From a virus, in IMG/VR virus record IMGVR_UViG_3300025759_000174, positions 1 through 44,651 of that record: a stretch of DNA of 44,651 nt. One strand, given 5' to 3'. Both the position numbers and the translations under genes were made by a program. Below the pieces are notes generated by a model. That model was not told the DNA's origin. It was given only the letters and a program-made list of their open reading frames with translations, and ran no database searches. Position 1 is the stretch's first letter; each line of letters starts with the position of its first letter. Below are positions 12,520 through 21,130 of this stretch, piece after piece.

Positions 12520-14379
12520 TTATCCATTAATTTCACCCCAAGTTTTACCTGATTCATAATCTACTTTATTGGGAACTTCTAAACTAACAGCATTCTCCAT
12601 AATTTCAATAATTTTATTAGACTGTTCTTCTGACTGTATAGAAATATCTAACTCATCATGAATTTGTATGTGTGGCACAATGCCTTCGTTATATAAATCT
12701 ACCATAGCTTTCTTTGTCATGTCTGCTGCTGATCCTTGTATTAATTTATTTAAAGCTTTGTATGTAAATGCTCTTCTGATTCTACCTCTGCCATAAGTTC
12801 TTTCTGCCTCTTCAAAGTCCATAGGTTTATGCATACCAAATTGATTTGGTTCCCATTTATTAAATCTACATCTACGTCCTAGTAGTGTTCCTATAGATCC
12901 GGATGTCTGAGCTGTCTTAGATGTATAATTCATAAGATCTCGAACAAAGGGTACGTTCTGATGATACTGATTAAATAAATCTTCTGCTTCTTCTTTTGTA
13001 TTTAATCCTAATTCAGCTTGTAGCTTTGCTTTACCCATACCATAGAAAAGACCCAAATTGATCGTCTTGGCTTGTGTTCTAGATATGTTGGCCATATCAG
13101 CTACAGTCTGGTGGAAATCTACAGAGTTGTCTTTAAATTTATCTACTATGTTTGTAACTGAATTATCAAAACAGATTGGCTCTGTTGTTGCTGCGTAGTG
13201 CACAACTAATCTTGGTTCTTGTTGACTGTAATCAAAACAACCCCACTTGTGATTTTTTTCTGGAATAAATAAAGATCTAATCATTGGCCCTAGTTCTTTG
13301 TTTCTTGCAGGTATCTGCTGTAAATTTGGATTTGAATAACTAAATCGTCCTGTAACTGTACCACCTTGATCTGATCGTATTGGATTTATGTCTGCGTGTA
13401 TTCTTCCCCTGTGTTCATGTTTTAATATTGTATCTATGAAAGTTGTATGTGCCTTGTTTATTTCTCTAGCTTTTGCTATGCTCTTAACCAACGGGTGTTT
13501 ATGAGTGGAAAGGAAATTTTTTGTAAATGAAGGTGAGCTTGTTTTCTCAGTTGTATGGTAATCTAAGGAAAGTTTGTCGAAAACTTTGGCAATCGATCTT
13601 GCTGCCCATATTTGGACATCTATACCTGTTTCTGCTTTTACTTGGTACATTAATTGCTCTTCTTGTTTACACAACTGTTGTTTCAATTTATGAGCTTGTT
13701 CGACATCGACACACACCCCTTTAAACTTCATATCAATTAAACATGGAAACAACTGTGTTTCTAAATCAAATACGTTTGTTAAGTTTTGTTTTGTAATTTC
13801 TCTAGATAATACTTTAAATAATTCTAATGTAAGTTCAGCATCTTTCTCTGCATAAGAACCTACATACATTGCAGGTAGTTTATACATTTCTTTTTTAGGA
13901 TCTATACCCCAAGACTCCGCAGCTTCTTTCAAAGCTTTCTCATTCTTTACTTCTCCAAGATAATCAAATGATACACTGTTTAGTGAATACCATAATCTAT
14001 TCTCATCAATTAATGAGGCCATAACCATTGTATCTATAATGTGACCATTGATAGGTATACCGTATGATTTAATCCAACATACATCATACATTGCATTGTG
14101 AAATATTTTTACAGCATCTGTTGCACAAACTTTTTTGAACCATTCTAAAACAATTCTTTTATCCATATTACCACCACCTTCGTGTGCAATTGGATAATAA
14201 CCTGACCATCCTTCTACAGCCACAGCAATACCTACAATCTCACCATGACCTTGTATGGCACCAGATCCTCTTGCTTTAAGATCAGGATCTTTTGTTTCTA
14301 AGTCAATTGAAATATATTTTGCATCGGATAAATCCGGAAAGTTTTCGGGGCAATCCCATTCTGTTTGTACTGAAAACAT
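12520..14379 (-). CDS. polA: DNA polymerase I family (family A), replicative
   Basis: From the ATG at 14379 (coupled to the frame upstream, TAATG) the product is 619 residues; an ATG at 14400 would add seven. The N-terminal part is a 3'-5' exonuclease (SIDLETKDP, FHNAMYDVCW, Y..DAELT). The polymerase domain has motif A DYSQQEPRL (D383), motif B RTQAKTINLGLFYGMGK and motif C HDELD (H574, D575). No 5'-3' exonuclease domain is present, as in T7-type enzymes. Motif B has leucine (residue 442) where E. coli Pol I has F762. Motif A reads SQQEPR rather than SQIELR. Confidence 0.95.
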   Translation of the reverse strand: MFSVQTEWDCPENFPDLSDAKYISIDLETKDPDLKARGSGAIQGHGEIVGIAVAVEGWSGYYPIAHEGGGNMDKRIVLEWFKKVCATDAVKIFHNAMYDVCWIKSYGIPINGHIIDTMVMASLIDENRLWYSLNSVSFDYLGEVKNEKALKEAAESWGIDPKKEMYKLPAMYVGSYAEKDAELTLELFKVLSREITKQNLTNVFDLETQLFPCLIDMKFKGVCVDVEQAHKLKQQLCKQEEQLMYQVKAETGIDVQIWAARSIAKVFDKLSLDYHTTEKTSSPSFTKNFLSTHKHPLVKSIAKAREINKAHTTFIDTILKHEHRGRIHADINPIRSDQGGTVTGRFSYSNPNLQQIPARNKELGPMIRSLFIPEKNHKWGCFDYSQQEPRLVVHYAATTEPICFDNSVTNIVDKFKDNSVDFHQTVADMANISRTQAKTINLGLFYGMGKAKLQAELGLNTKEEAEDLFNQYHQNVPFVRDLMNYTSKTAQTSGSIGTLLGRRCRFNKWEPNQFGMHKPMDFEEAERTYGRGRIRRAFTYKALNKLIQGSAADMTKKAMVDLYNEGIVPHIQIHDELDISIQSEEQSNKIIEIMENAVSLEVPNKVDYESGKTWGEING

Positions 14380-14462
14380 TATAAAATAAATTCCATCCAT
14401 TGATAAAAATACAATGCAGTAAACATTGTAATAGTTATCAAATCCATTTTTGCTAATTTCAT
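14379..14462 (-). CDS. 27-residue membrane micro-protein (putative)
   Basis: The frame starts MKLAKMDLITITMFTALYFY and ends QWMEFIL: one hydrophobic helix with a positive N-terminus. Its ATG overlaps the stop of the DUF3310 gene (ATGA), and its stop overlaps the polymerase ATG at 14379 (TAATG). It could be a real membrane peptide or only a coupling frame between two replication genes. Confidence 0.42.
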   Translation of the reverse strand: MKLAKMDLITITMFTALYFYQWMEFIL

Positions 14463-14710
14463 CTTTTCTTCCTTTTCATATCTCTTAATTTCTTAATCTC
14501 TAATTCACAATAATGTATTATCTTTTCTAAATCTTCTACACCATTCTTTTGCAAATATCTACAAACATATTTTACAACACAGCCCTGGAAGAAAGAGAGA
14601 TTATTTTTTGAAATAAACTCGTACGGCTGAATGTGAAAATTTTTATAATGTTTGCCTCCTATTTGTTTTTCTTGTGGTTCTAGATCTTTAAATATACTTT
14701 CGTCTGTCAT
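14459..14710 (-). CDS. DUF3310 protein
   Basis: The 83-residue product has GGKHYKNFHIQPYEFISKNNL, FFQGCVVKYVCRY and a DLEKIIHY ending, the full signature of DUF3310 (the SaV-like domain found in many phages beside replication genes). It is thought to act in nucleotide metabolism or replication, without firm biochemistry. It overlaps the helicase upstream by four bases. The end is very basic (KLRDMKRKKR). Confidence 0.85.
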   Translation of the reverse strand: MTDESIFKDLEPQEKQIGGKHYKNFHIQPYEFISKNNLSFFQGCVVKYVCRYLQKNGVEDLEKIIHYCELEIKKLRDMKRKKR

Positions 14711-16209
14711 ACTATTGGTCCTCCTATGTTATATTGATAGTCTCCCGTTGCTTGCGGGAGATACAGATTTTCTTTTGCTCTTGTTATACCTACAAAAAAC
14801 AATCTATGCTCAGGATCAGGATCTTTTAATGCTGAATCGTATATAATTTTTTCTATGTCTGTATACAAAACAACATTGTCTGCTTCTTCTCCTTTTACAC
14901 CATGTATTGTAGATACTTTTATTCTTGCTGGTTTCATTAGATCATCACCGTTCTTTAGAATCGTTCTAATGTAGTCTTTACTTGCGTCAGGAAAATTTAA
15001 TGTTTCCCAGCTCCCCGTCGCTCGCAACCCGTGTTCAGATTTTAGTTGGTCAAGATCAACACCAGTTATATTTTCTAGTGATTTTCCTCCAGCAAAACCT
15101 CTTTCAACGTGTCCTTGTTTAACAGTTAAATAATCCCATAAATCTTTTATATCTTCTTTATTTACAATGGCTCCTTGATGTAAACGATGCCAGACTCTAT
15201 AAGCATTTAACATATCTTTAGGTAAAAGAGTTTGATTCTTTGCATCAAATCTTAAATGATTATCGTATAAATATTCTTTTATAGGTTCTAACATTTTATT
15301 TGTTCTAGCTAAAATCATCCAGTTACCAGAATTAAAATTTAATTCTTCTAATGTAACATCCTCATAAACATTTCCTTCTGCATCTCTTGGTTCCCATTTC
15401 TTTTCTAATCGTTCAGACATATATGGAAATATAGACTCTGCTAATTTATGTATTTTTTTAGGCACTCTTCTTGATTTAATTTGAGGGTCTTCAATTCCTT
15501 TTAAGTCAATAAATATTTTAGGATTAGCACCTTGAAACGTATAGATAGTTTGATCATCATCCCCTGCAATGTAAGAACGAATGGAAACGCTCTCCAGATA
15601 GAAAAACATATCCCATTGCAGAGGACTTAGATCTTGTGCTTCATCAAGAAACACAACATCGATAGCAGGACATTTACGCTTATCGACAAACTGAGAAATC
15701 ATGTCAGAGTATTCAACCATACCTGTTCCATCTTTAAAATTTATAAGATCTTTGTTTAACTGTTCTACAAAACCAATATCAATTAAATGTATGATATCTA
15801 GATCCATTGCTGCTTGTTGTAAGTCTAGTTTTCTAGATCTTGCATATTGAATTACTTTCATATTTGGGTTCATGTATTCTACATAACCTGCTTCGTTTAC
15901 ATAGGATTCAAAAGACATGTCTCTACATATCTGTGAAAAATTTTTAAAACTATTCCATCTACTTCCTTTCAATAATTGTGTTTTAGTATTTATTTGAAGT
16001 TCTTTAGTTCCTAAAGAATGCATAGTTCCTATGTGATATAAATTATTTTTTATTCTCCTGTTTGCTTCATCAGCTGCAGCATTACTAAAAGATATGTAGA
16101 TAATTTTTTGTGGATCTGTTTTATGTTCTTTAAGTTCTTTATCAAGATACTTTGTTAAAGTAAAAGTTTTACCTGTACCTGGAGGACCTGCTATAAGTGT
16201 TCTATGCAA
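14707..16209 (-). CDS. SF1 helicase, UvrD/Rep-like
   Basis: The 500-residue product opens with Walker A GPPGTGKT (residues 8-15), then an IYISFSNAAADEANRRI motif Ia region, Walker B VVFLDEAQD, motif III AGDDDQTIYTFQGA, and a C-terminal VSTIHGVKGEEADNVVLY with FVGITRAKENLYL. These are the UvrD/PcrA superfamily 1A motifs. It should unwind DNA 3' to 5' in replication or recombination and is a little shorter than bacterial UvrD. GC-rich heptad-like bases occur at 14742-14760 and 15017-15030. It overlaps the primase-like gene by eight bases. Confidence 0.92.
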   Translation of the reverse strand: MHRTLIAGPPGTGKTFTLTKYLDKELKEHKTDPQKIIYISFSNAAADEANRRIKNNLYHIGTMHSLGTKELQINTKTQLLKGSRWNSFKNFSQICRDMSFESYVNEAGYVEYMNPNMKVIQYARSRKLDLQQAAMDLDIIHLIDIGFVEQLNKDLINFKDGTGMVEYSDMISQFVDKRKCPAIDVVFLDEAQDLSPLQWDMFFYLESVSIRSYIAGDDDQTIYTFQGANPKIFIDLKGIEDPQIKSRRVPKKIHKLAESIFPYMSERLEKKWEPRDAEGNVYEDVTLEELNFNSGNWMILARTNKMLEPIKEYLYDNHLRFDAKNQTLLPKDMLNAYRVWHRLHQGAIVNKEDIKDLWDYLTVKQGHVERGFAGGKSLENITGVDLDQLKSEHGLRATGSWETLNFPDASKDYIRTILKNGDDLMKPARIKVSTIHGVKGEEADNVVLYTDIEKIIYDSALKDPDPEHRLFFVGITRAKENLYLPQATGDYQYNIGGPIV

Positions 16210-17725
16210 AAGGCGCCTCTTTTATTTTTGTATTTCTTATAACTGGTTTATCTATCTCAACGTTTTCTACGATAAGATATCTTGTTGATTTGTTATCTAG
16301 TTTAGCAACCTCTTCCTCTGCACCAAAAAGAACTTGTAACATTCTCATAGTAGTTTCATATTTTACATTCCAAGATTTACTTCTAAGTAAAAAATTCCAA
16401 AAACTTTTAAATTTAAAATAACTTTTGCCTTCTTCTGTGTATGCAACACCTTTTCTTATGTCCTCTATCTTTTTACCATTTGCTCTTGTAATAAAGTCAG
16501 TTAATAATTCTTTTAATTGTATGTCTGTCTTAATAGCTTCTGGAGCTTCAATAGGTATAACACTTTGTAATAATTTATTGATTTGTTTTCTCCATATTAA
16601 TTTTGCAACAGGTAACATAGCTTGGTTAATTTGCTCTACACATTTTAGAGAAAATTTATCAGGATCATGTAATTCAACAGCAGAACATTCAACAATGTCT
16701 TCACCTATTGTTACATAAAAGATAGGTGGGTTTGATGTATATTTTTGTATTTCTTTTATTTCTAAACCAGGAGTAAAGTCATCACCTACACCAAATTCTT
16801 GTCTAACACATTTTCTAGAATTACAAAAAGAAACTATTGGTTCATCTTTGCATTTGTATTGATATTCTTTCCCTGTAATTGATTTGATTAATTCATCCAT
16901 CTCTTTTTTATCTAAAGGTGGTTGACAAAACTTTTTATTGTATTCAAAAATTTCTGTATCCCATGTATCAGGAAATCTTTTCTTACAGTAAATACCAAAG
17001 TTATACATAGCATTATTTCTTTTACCGTTAGGTATACCTTCTTTAGCTAACATCTTTAGACATGGTGGTGATCCTTTTAATAAATCATCTTCTTTTACTT
17101 TTTCTTCTTTTACACTTAGTGCAACCAACTGTTCTTCTGTTAATACAATTTTTTCATAATGATTAAAAAATTCATCAAGTGTCATAGCTGTAGCATCTTC
17201 TTTAAATGCATACCTCAATGTTTGATTTGCATCATGATAAGGAAGATTTAAAAAACTACCTACATCTCCTCTTTCTTTTTTTATATGATTTTGTTTTGGA
17301 AATATTTCTGATCTTGCAAAACCTATGCTTGCTGCAATATCTTTTAATTTATTTCTAAATAATGCTGCAGGTGCAAATTCTTTTGTAAATAAAAATACGT
17401 GAGCACCCCCCGATTTAGATCTAAATACAGTTAGTGGTAGTTTCTTTGCAATAATTTTATCTATAAGTTCTTTATGATTTAAAGTGTAAACATCTATATC
17501 TATACATGCCCATTTACATTTACTATCTTCGTTTATGGGTATGATACCTAACGCAGGATCAACACCATTTAAATGATCTACCCACATTTTTTCTGTGACA
17601 GGATATTTTTTTATTGTTGATTTAGTTTTGTGTTTACCTCTGTCATCATACTCATCTGTCTTTCGAGTTTGACCATAAGCATTACTAGATCCTTCAAATA
17701 TTTTTTTAAATTTCTGTATGTCCAT
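16202..17725 (-). CDS. AEP/TOTE-type primase-polymerase-like protein
   Basis: The 507-residue product has the archaeo-eukaryotic primase core: ACIDIDVY (D76, D78), RSKSGGAHVFLF (S105-H109) and RGDVGSFLNLPYH (D154). The SGGAH and N-P-H layout is closest to the TOTE-type primase domain. A cysteine set (YQCKCKDE-like C...C...C near residues 280-305, including SFCNSRKC) follows and may bind zinc. It could prime the family A polymerase. No helicase domain is fused to it; helicases are supplied by the SF1 gene downstream and the SNF2-like gene. Confidence 0.78.
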   Translation of the reverse strand: MDIQKFKKIFEGSSNAYGQTRKTDEYDDRGKHKTKSTIKKYPVTEKMWVDHLNGVDPALGIIPINEDSKCKWACIDIDVYTLNHKELIDKIIAKKLPLTVFRSKSGGAHVFLFTKEFAPAALFRNKLKDIAASIGFARSEIFPKQNHIKKERGDVGSFLNLPYHDANQTLRYAFKEDATAMTLDEFFNHYEKIVLTEEQLVALSVKEEKVKEDDLLKGSPPCLKMLAKEGIPNGKRNNAMYNFGIYCKKRFPDTWDTEIFEYNKKFCQPPLDKKEMDELIKSITGKEYQYKCKDEPIVSFCNSRKCVRQEFGVGDDFTPGLEIKEIQKYTSNPPIFYVTIGEDIVECSAVELHDPDKFSLKCVEQINQAMLPVAKLIWRKQINKLLQSVIPIEAPEAIKTDIQLKELLTDFITRANGKKIEDIRKGVAYTEEGKSYFKFKSFWNFLLRSKSWNVKYETTMRMLQVLFGAEEEVAKLDNKSTRYLIVENVEIDKPVIRNTKIKEAPFA

Positions 17726-17743
17726 TTACTTTCCATTTTAATA

Positions 17744-17765
17744 TGGGCGGCATTACTACCGCCCA
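17744..17765. terminator. GC-rich hairpin between genes
   Basis: TGGGCGG (17744-17750) and CCGCCCA (17759-17765) form a 7-base-pair stem with an 8-base loop in an otherwise AT-rich gap; bases beyond the arms can extend it with a bulge. For leftward transcription the arm is followed by ATATTAAAATGG, only a weak U-rich stretch, so it may slow polymerase or protect mRNA ends more than terminate fully. Confidence 0.45.
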
Positions 17766-17771
17766 ATATAA

Positions 17772-18494
17772 TTAAGCTTTGTTTTTAATGCCTTCGTAGA
17801 ACTTTTTTGCTCGTTCATACATATTAGCATTTTCTAACATTCCAACTTTCTCTACGTTGTAGCCGTACCATTGATTACCTTTACCTGTATTTAATACAGA
17901 AGATAATTTATAAATGTGACTAAACGATGGTGGAGTAAATGAACCATTCTTACCATCTAAACTAATAGACTTCATCATGGAGTTCCATTTTCTGCTGACT
18001 TTACCTTGAGATGAACTCATAGATATCATCGCAGTTTCAGAACCTTTGTCTCCTATAATAATTACAAAGTGTTGACCAACAGTTAAGATGTAATTACCGT
18101 TTTGTAATCTATCTTTACCATCAGGTCCCTTTGTAGTTTTTTCTAGAATATCCGAAGTGTCAGGATAAATCATTTCGGGTCTACCTGAACCTGTTCCATA
18201 ATCTGCCCATTCTTGGTATTCTAGTTTATAATGACATGGAATAACCTGTATTCCTTGATCACCATTGTATAACTGTTTCGTAACAGTGTTTAAGAACATT
18301 CCAGGTTCTGCACCTTCAACATAATTTTGATTACGTTTCTGTGCTTCAGCTGAACCGTTCTGTAAAAGTTTTAAGATAGGTGGAGCCAGACTTTCTGTCT
18401 TCACATTCTCAAAACCAGCTTGTGCATCTGCTTCAAATAATGAAGCTGATGGAAGATTTGCATCTCTCTTTGTCATTTGTTTCGCGTTACTCAT
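17772..18494 (-). CDS. conserved replication-region protein (possible ssDNA-binding role)
   Basis: The 240-residue product has a disordered start (MSNAKQMTKRDANLP), an LAPPILKLLQNGS segment, GIQVIPCHYKLEYQEW, a VGQHFVIIIG strand and a helical end (ANMYERAKKFYEGIKNK). Proteins of this kind recur with exonuclease, primase and polymerase genes of marine phages and are sometimes annotated as single-strand binding. I cannot see an OB-fold or Arg/Lys surface that would prove it. It lies between the coiled-coil gene and the primase. Confidence 0.6.
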   Translation of the reverse strand: MSNAKQMTKRDANLPSASLFEADAQAGFENVKTESLAPPILKLLQNGSAEAQKRNQNYVEGAEPGMFLNTVTKQLYNGDQGIQVIPCHYKLEYQEWADYGTGSGRPEMIYPDTSDILEKTTKGPDGKDRLQNGNYILTVGQHFVIIIGDKGSETAMISMSSSQGKVSRKWNSMMKSISLDGKNGSFTPPSFSHIYKLSSVLNTGKGNQWYGYNVEKVGMLENANMYERAKKFYEGIKNKA

Positions 18495-18512
18495 TTCTCG
18501 TTTCTCCTATAG

Positions 18513-19064
18513 TTAACGTCTTGTTATTTTTGTTTGGTTACCTTCAAACGGTTTAAATAGGTCGGCAGGAACGTCTTGTCCAGATTCAAGTCGTTCCCTG
18601 ACCAGTGCCTTGAGTGTCATTGGGTTTACTCCAATCTTCTGGACAGGTTCAAACCCTTGACCTCGTGCAAGGTTAGCATATGTTGCTGCCTTGTTATCTT
18701 CGCCACGACCAAAGGTAACGGTAATATCATTTTTAATAATATCACCTAGACCGTTGTTACGAAGCCATGTAAAAGCCTCCTCTTGTCTATCTTTAGGAAT
18801 GGACGCACCGTATACTTTTTTTATTTCTACAGCCTCACCGTCCTTTAGCTTTAATTTTGTAATCTGCATTTCATCCATCATAGCTGGAATCTCAATGCTT
18901 GAAATTGCTCTTGCTTTTTCTTTTAATTTTTTTAGAGACTCTTCGGCATTTGCAATTTCATCTTCAAAATCTTTTAGTTCTAATATTTTATCTGATAATC
19001 GTTTAGCAGAATCTATTTGCTCAACAGATTGCATTCTATCATTTTCAAAATCAATTTTTGTCAT
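18513..19064 (-). CDS. conserved coiled-coil protein, replication region
   Basis: The 183-residue product has a helical heptad stretch at about residues 18-52 (AKRLSDKILELKDFEDEI, AEESLKKLKEKARA), then IEIPAMMDEMQITKLKLKDG, an RNNGLGDIIKNDITVTFGRGED strand-rich core and VNPMTLKALVRERLESG. I know the IP..M.E..I.KL.L.DG and LR..G.GD.IK pattern from a conserved phage family placed beside single-strand-binding-like and primase genes, without a function. It is probably part of recombination or replication. Confidence 0.62.
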   Translation of the reverse strand: MTKIDFENDRMQSVEQIDSAKRLSDKILELKDFEDEIANAEESLKKLKEKARAISSIEIPAMMDEMQITKLKLKDGEAVEIKKVYGASIPKDRQEEAFTWLRNNGLGDIIKNDITVTFGRGEDNKAATYANLARGQGFEPVQKIGVNPMTLKALVRERLESGQDVPADLFKPFEGNQTKITRR

Positions 19065-19104
19065 AACTTTCTTACCTTTCTATATACTTATTTTTTTTTA
19101 ATTG

Positions 19105-19443
19105 TCAACCTTTGTTATATAAATCTATTTCAACTGGATAGTATCTCCTCTCCTGTTTGTCCCATTTTAATAATTTATATTTTCCATTTGTAATATCAGA
19201 AACTATTGAACAAGCTACACCAATAATTGCTGGGTCACCTGTTAATAATAAATAATCTTCTTCTGTATAATCTTTTAATTTTTGTTTTAATGTTGTTACC
19301 ACATAAGTTGGACTCAAAATAATTTGAGAGTTTTCAGGTAATAACACTTTAAGTTGTCCAAATTGTGTCGCCCCAATAATATTTATTTTGGGTGCTCCTG
19401 CTTTAGTTCCTGGTATGTCTTGTATAACAAAGACTTTTGACAT
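19105..19443 (-). CDS. conserved hypothetical protein, replication region
   Basis: From the ATG at 19443 (AAGGA about eleven bases ahead) the product is 112 residues and starts MSKVFVIQDIPGTKAGAPK. It contains GATQFGQLKVLLPENSQIIL, LKDYTEEDYLLLTGDPAIIG and KLLKWDKQERRYYP. The LLLTGDPA and KLLKWD.QE..Y segments recur in marine phages next to helicase genes, but no role is known to me. An upstream ATG at 19476 would add 11 residues running into the promoter region. It is the first gene of the leftward replication unit. Confidence 0.68.
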   Translation of the reverse strand: MSKVFVIQDIPGTKAGAPKINIIGATQFGQLKVLLPENSQIILSPTYVVTTLKQKLKDYTEEDYLLLTGDPAIIGVACSIVSDITNGKYKLLKWDKQERRYYPVEIDLYNKG

Positions 19444-19514
19444 TAATAATATATCCTTCTTGACATTTAATAGCACATAATATATATGCTTCCAATAGAA
19501 AGTTAAAATATATT
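19444..19514. promoter_or_regulatory. divergent promoter region
   Basis: Rightward: TTGACA (19460-19465), a 17-base spacer and TATATG (19483-19488), suited to the SNF2-like gene at 19515. Leftward: TTAACT, 16 bases, TATATT on the other strand, suited to the replication operon at 19443. The perfect -35 and two-sided layout make this the best early promoter candidate in the window, consistent with a sigma-70-type host polymerase. Confidence 0.6.
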
Positions 19515-20939
19515 ATGCATTATAAATATAAAAGCAAGCCTTTTGCTCATCAGAAAAAAGCCCTTGAAATGTCATGGGATAAAGAAGTTTTTGCGTACTT
19601 TATGGAGATGGGAACAGGTAAATCAAAGGTATTAATTGATAACATTGCTATGCTTTATAACGCTGGCAAGATAGATGGTGCGTTAATTATTGCACCAAAA
19701 GGTGTTTATAAGAATTGGTTTGACTCTGAAATACCGAGTCATATGCCTGATTATATAGAAAAGAAAGTTGGCTTATGGAGAACTAAACCTGATGCTGCAG
19801 ACCTAAAACCTATGTTTTCTACAGGTGCAGAGCTTCATATATTGATTATGAATGTAGAAGCATTTTCTACAAAAAAAGGTGTAGATTTTGCAAAAAAGTT
19901 TTTAGCTTCTCATAAAACTATAATGGCAATTGATGAATCAACTTCTATAAAAAATCCTCAAGCAAAAAGAACAAGAGCAATTATAGATATTAGTATTAAT
20001 TCTAAATATAGAAGAATACTTACAGGTTCGCCTGTAACTAAATCACCATTAGATTTATTTGCACAATGTTATTTTTTAAGTCCTTTTTTATTAGGACATG
20101 AATCTTACTACACATTTAAAATTAGATATGCGATTACTAAACAAGTAAATGTATCAGGTAGAATGATTCAACTTGTTGTTGGTTATAGAAACTTACCTGA
20201 ACTATCTGATAAAATAAAACCTTTTTCATATCGTGTATTAAAAGATGATTGTTTAGATTTACCAAAGAAAACATATTCAAAACGTACAGTAGAATTAACT
20301 GATGAACAAAAGAAACTTTATAAACAAATGAAACAAGAAGCTATTGCATTTCTAAATGGTAAAGTAGTTTCGTCTACAACTGTAATTACTCAATTAATGA
20401 GATTACATCAAATAACTTGTGGTCATTTCACATCTAATGATGGTGTAGTTCAAGATGTAAAAAGCAATCGTATTAATCAACTAATGGATATTCTTGAAGA
20501 GGTTGAAGGCAAAGCTGTTATATGGGCACATTACAGATATGATATTAAAAAAATTGTAGAATCTATATCAAAAAAATATGGTGAAAATACAGTTGTTACA
20601 TATTATGGTGATACATCAACAGATGATAGACAGAAAGCTATTAAGAAAATACAAGACCCTGAAAGTCCTGTTAGATTTATTGTAGGCACACCTCAAACAG
20701 GAGGTTATGGTATTACACTTACAGGTGCATCAACAATGATTTATTATTCTAATGGTTATGATCTTGAAAAGAGACAACAGTCGGAAGCTAGAATAGATCG
20801 TATTGGTCAAGAAAAACCTATGACATATATTGATCTTATTTGTGAAGATACTATTGATACAAAAATAGTTACTTCTCTTCGTAACAAAGTAAACATTGCT
20901 ACTGAAATAATGGGTGAAGAATTAAAAGATTGGATTTAA
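19515..20939 (+). CDS. SNF2-like DEAD/H helicase
   Basis: The 474-residue product has a Q-like HQKKALEM start, GTGKS (residues 33-37), ALIIAPKGVYKNWF (Ia), AIDESTSIKNPQAKRTR (D140-E-S-T: a DExx box with SNF2-type SIKNP), RILTGSP (III) and a second RecA fold with AVIWAHYRYD, GTPQTGGYGITLTGAS and DRIGQ. These are SNF2-family remodeler-type ATPase motifs, usual for phage double-strand translocases. It probably moves along or remodels DNA. It is the only large rightward gene between 8650 and 32536 and converges with the next gene (4-base overlap). Confidence 0.93.
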   Translation: MHYKYKSKPFAHQKKALEMSWDKEVFAYFMEMGTGKSKVLIDNIAMLYNAGKIDGALIIAPKGVYKNWFDSEIPSHMPDYIEKKVGLWRTKPDAADLKPMFSTGAELHILIMNVEAFSTKKGVDFAKKFLASHKTIMAIDESTSIKNPQAKRTRAIIDISINSKYRRILTGSPVTKSPLDLFAQCYFLSPFLLGHESYYTFKIRYAITKQVNVSGRMIQLVVGYRNLPELSDKIKPFSYRVLKDDCLDLPKKTYSKRTVELTDEQKKLYKQMKQEAIAFLNGKVVSSTTVITQLMRLHQITCGHFTSNDGVVQDVKSNRINQLMDILEEVEGKAVIWAHYRYDIKKIVESISKKYGENTVVTYYGDTSTDDRQKAIKKIQDPESPVRFIVGTPQTGGYGITLTGASTMIYYSNGYDLEKRQQSEARIDRIGQEKPMTYIDLICEDTIDTKIVTSLRNKVNIATEIMGEELKDWI

Positions 20940-21130
20940 AGTTTTTGTAAGAGAACTAAAATAACACCACCCATACCTGTGATGACTGCTCCCATAGATA
21001 CTAATAATATTCTTTCTACTCTAGTAATTTGATTTTCTAATTTTTGAATCTTGTCGTGAGTTTGTTTCTGCATAATTCTGCAAAGTTTTTCGTGTGAGTC
21101 TATTCGTTGTAGTGCGTTGTCTTTAGTCAT
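20936..21130 (-). CDS. XhlA-like coiled-coil plus membrane-anchor protein (putative)
   Basis: The 64-residue product has an N-terminal coiled coil (RIDSHEKLCRIMQKQTHDKI, LENQITRVER) and a C-terminal transmembrane helix (ILLVSMGAVITGMGGVILVLL). That order matches hemolysin XhlA-type proteins and tail-anchored helper proteins of phage lysis. It lies at the end of the virion module and overlaps the giant virion gene by one base. A lysis or membrane-pore role is inference. Confidence 0.6.
   Translation of the reverse strand: MTKDNALQRIDSHEKLCRIMQKQTHDKIQKLENQITRVERILLVSMGAVITGMGGVILVLLQKL

Noticed and set aside
14742-14760. CTCCCG/CGGGAG hairpin as terminator
   Set aside because: It lies in the helicase coding end without a U run and fits the GC-rich heptad pattern.
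19515-20939. SNF2-like helicase as part of an anti-phage or TOTE conflict system
   Set aside because: It has no nuclease partner beside it and its divergent promoter ties it to the phage replication module; SNF2-like ATPases are common in phages.
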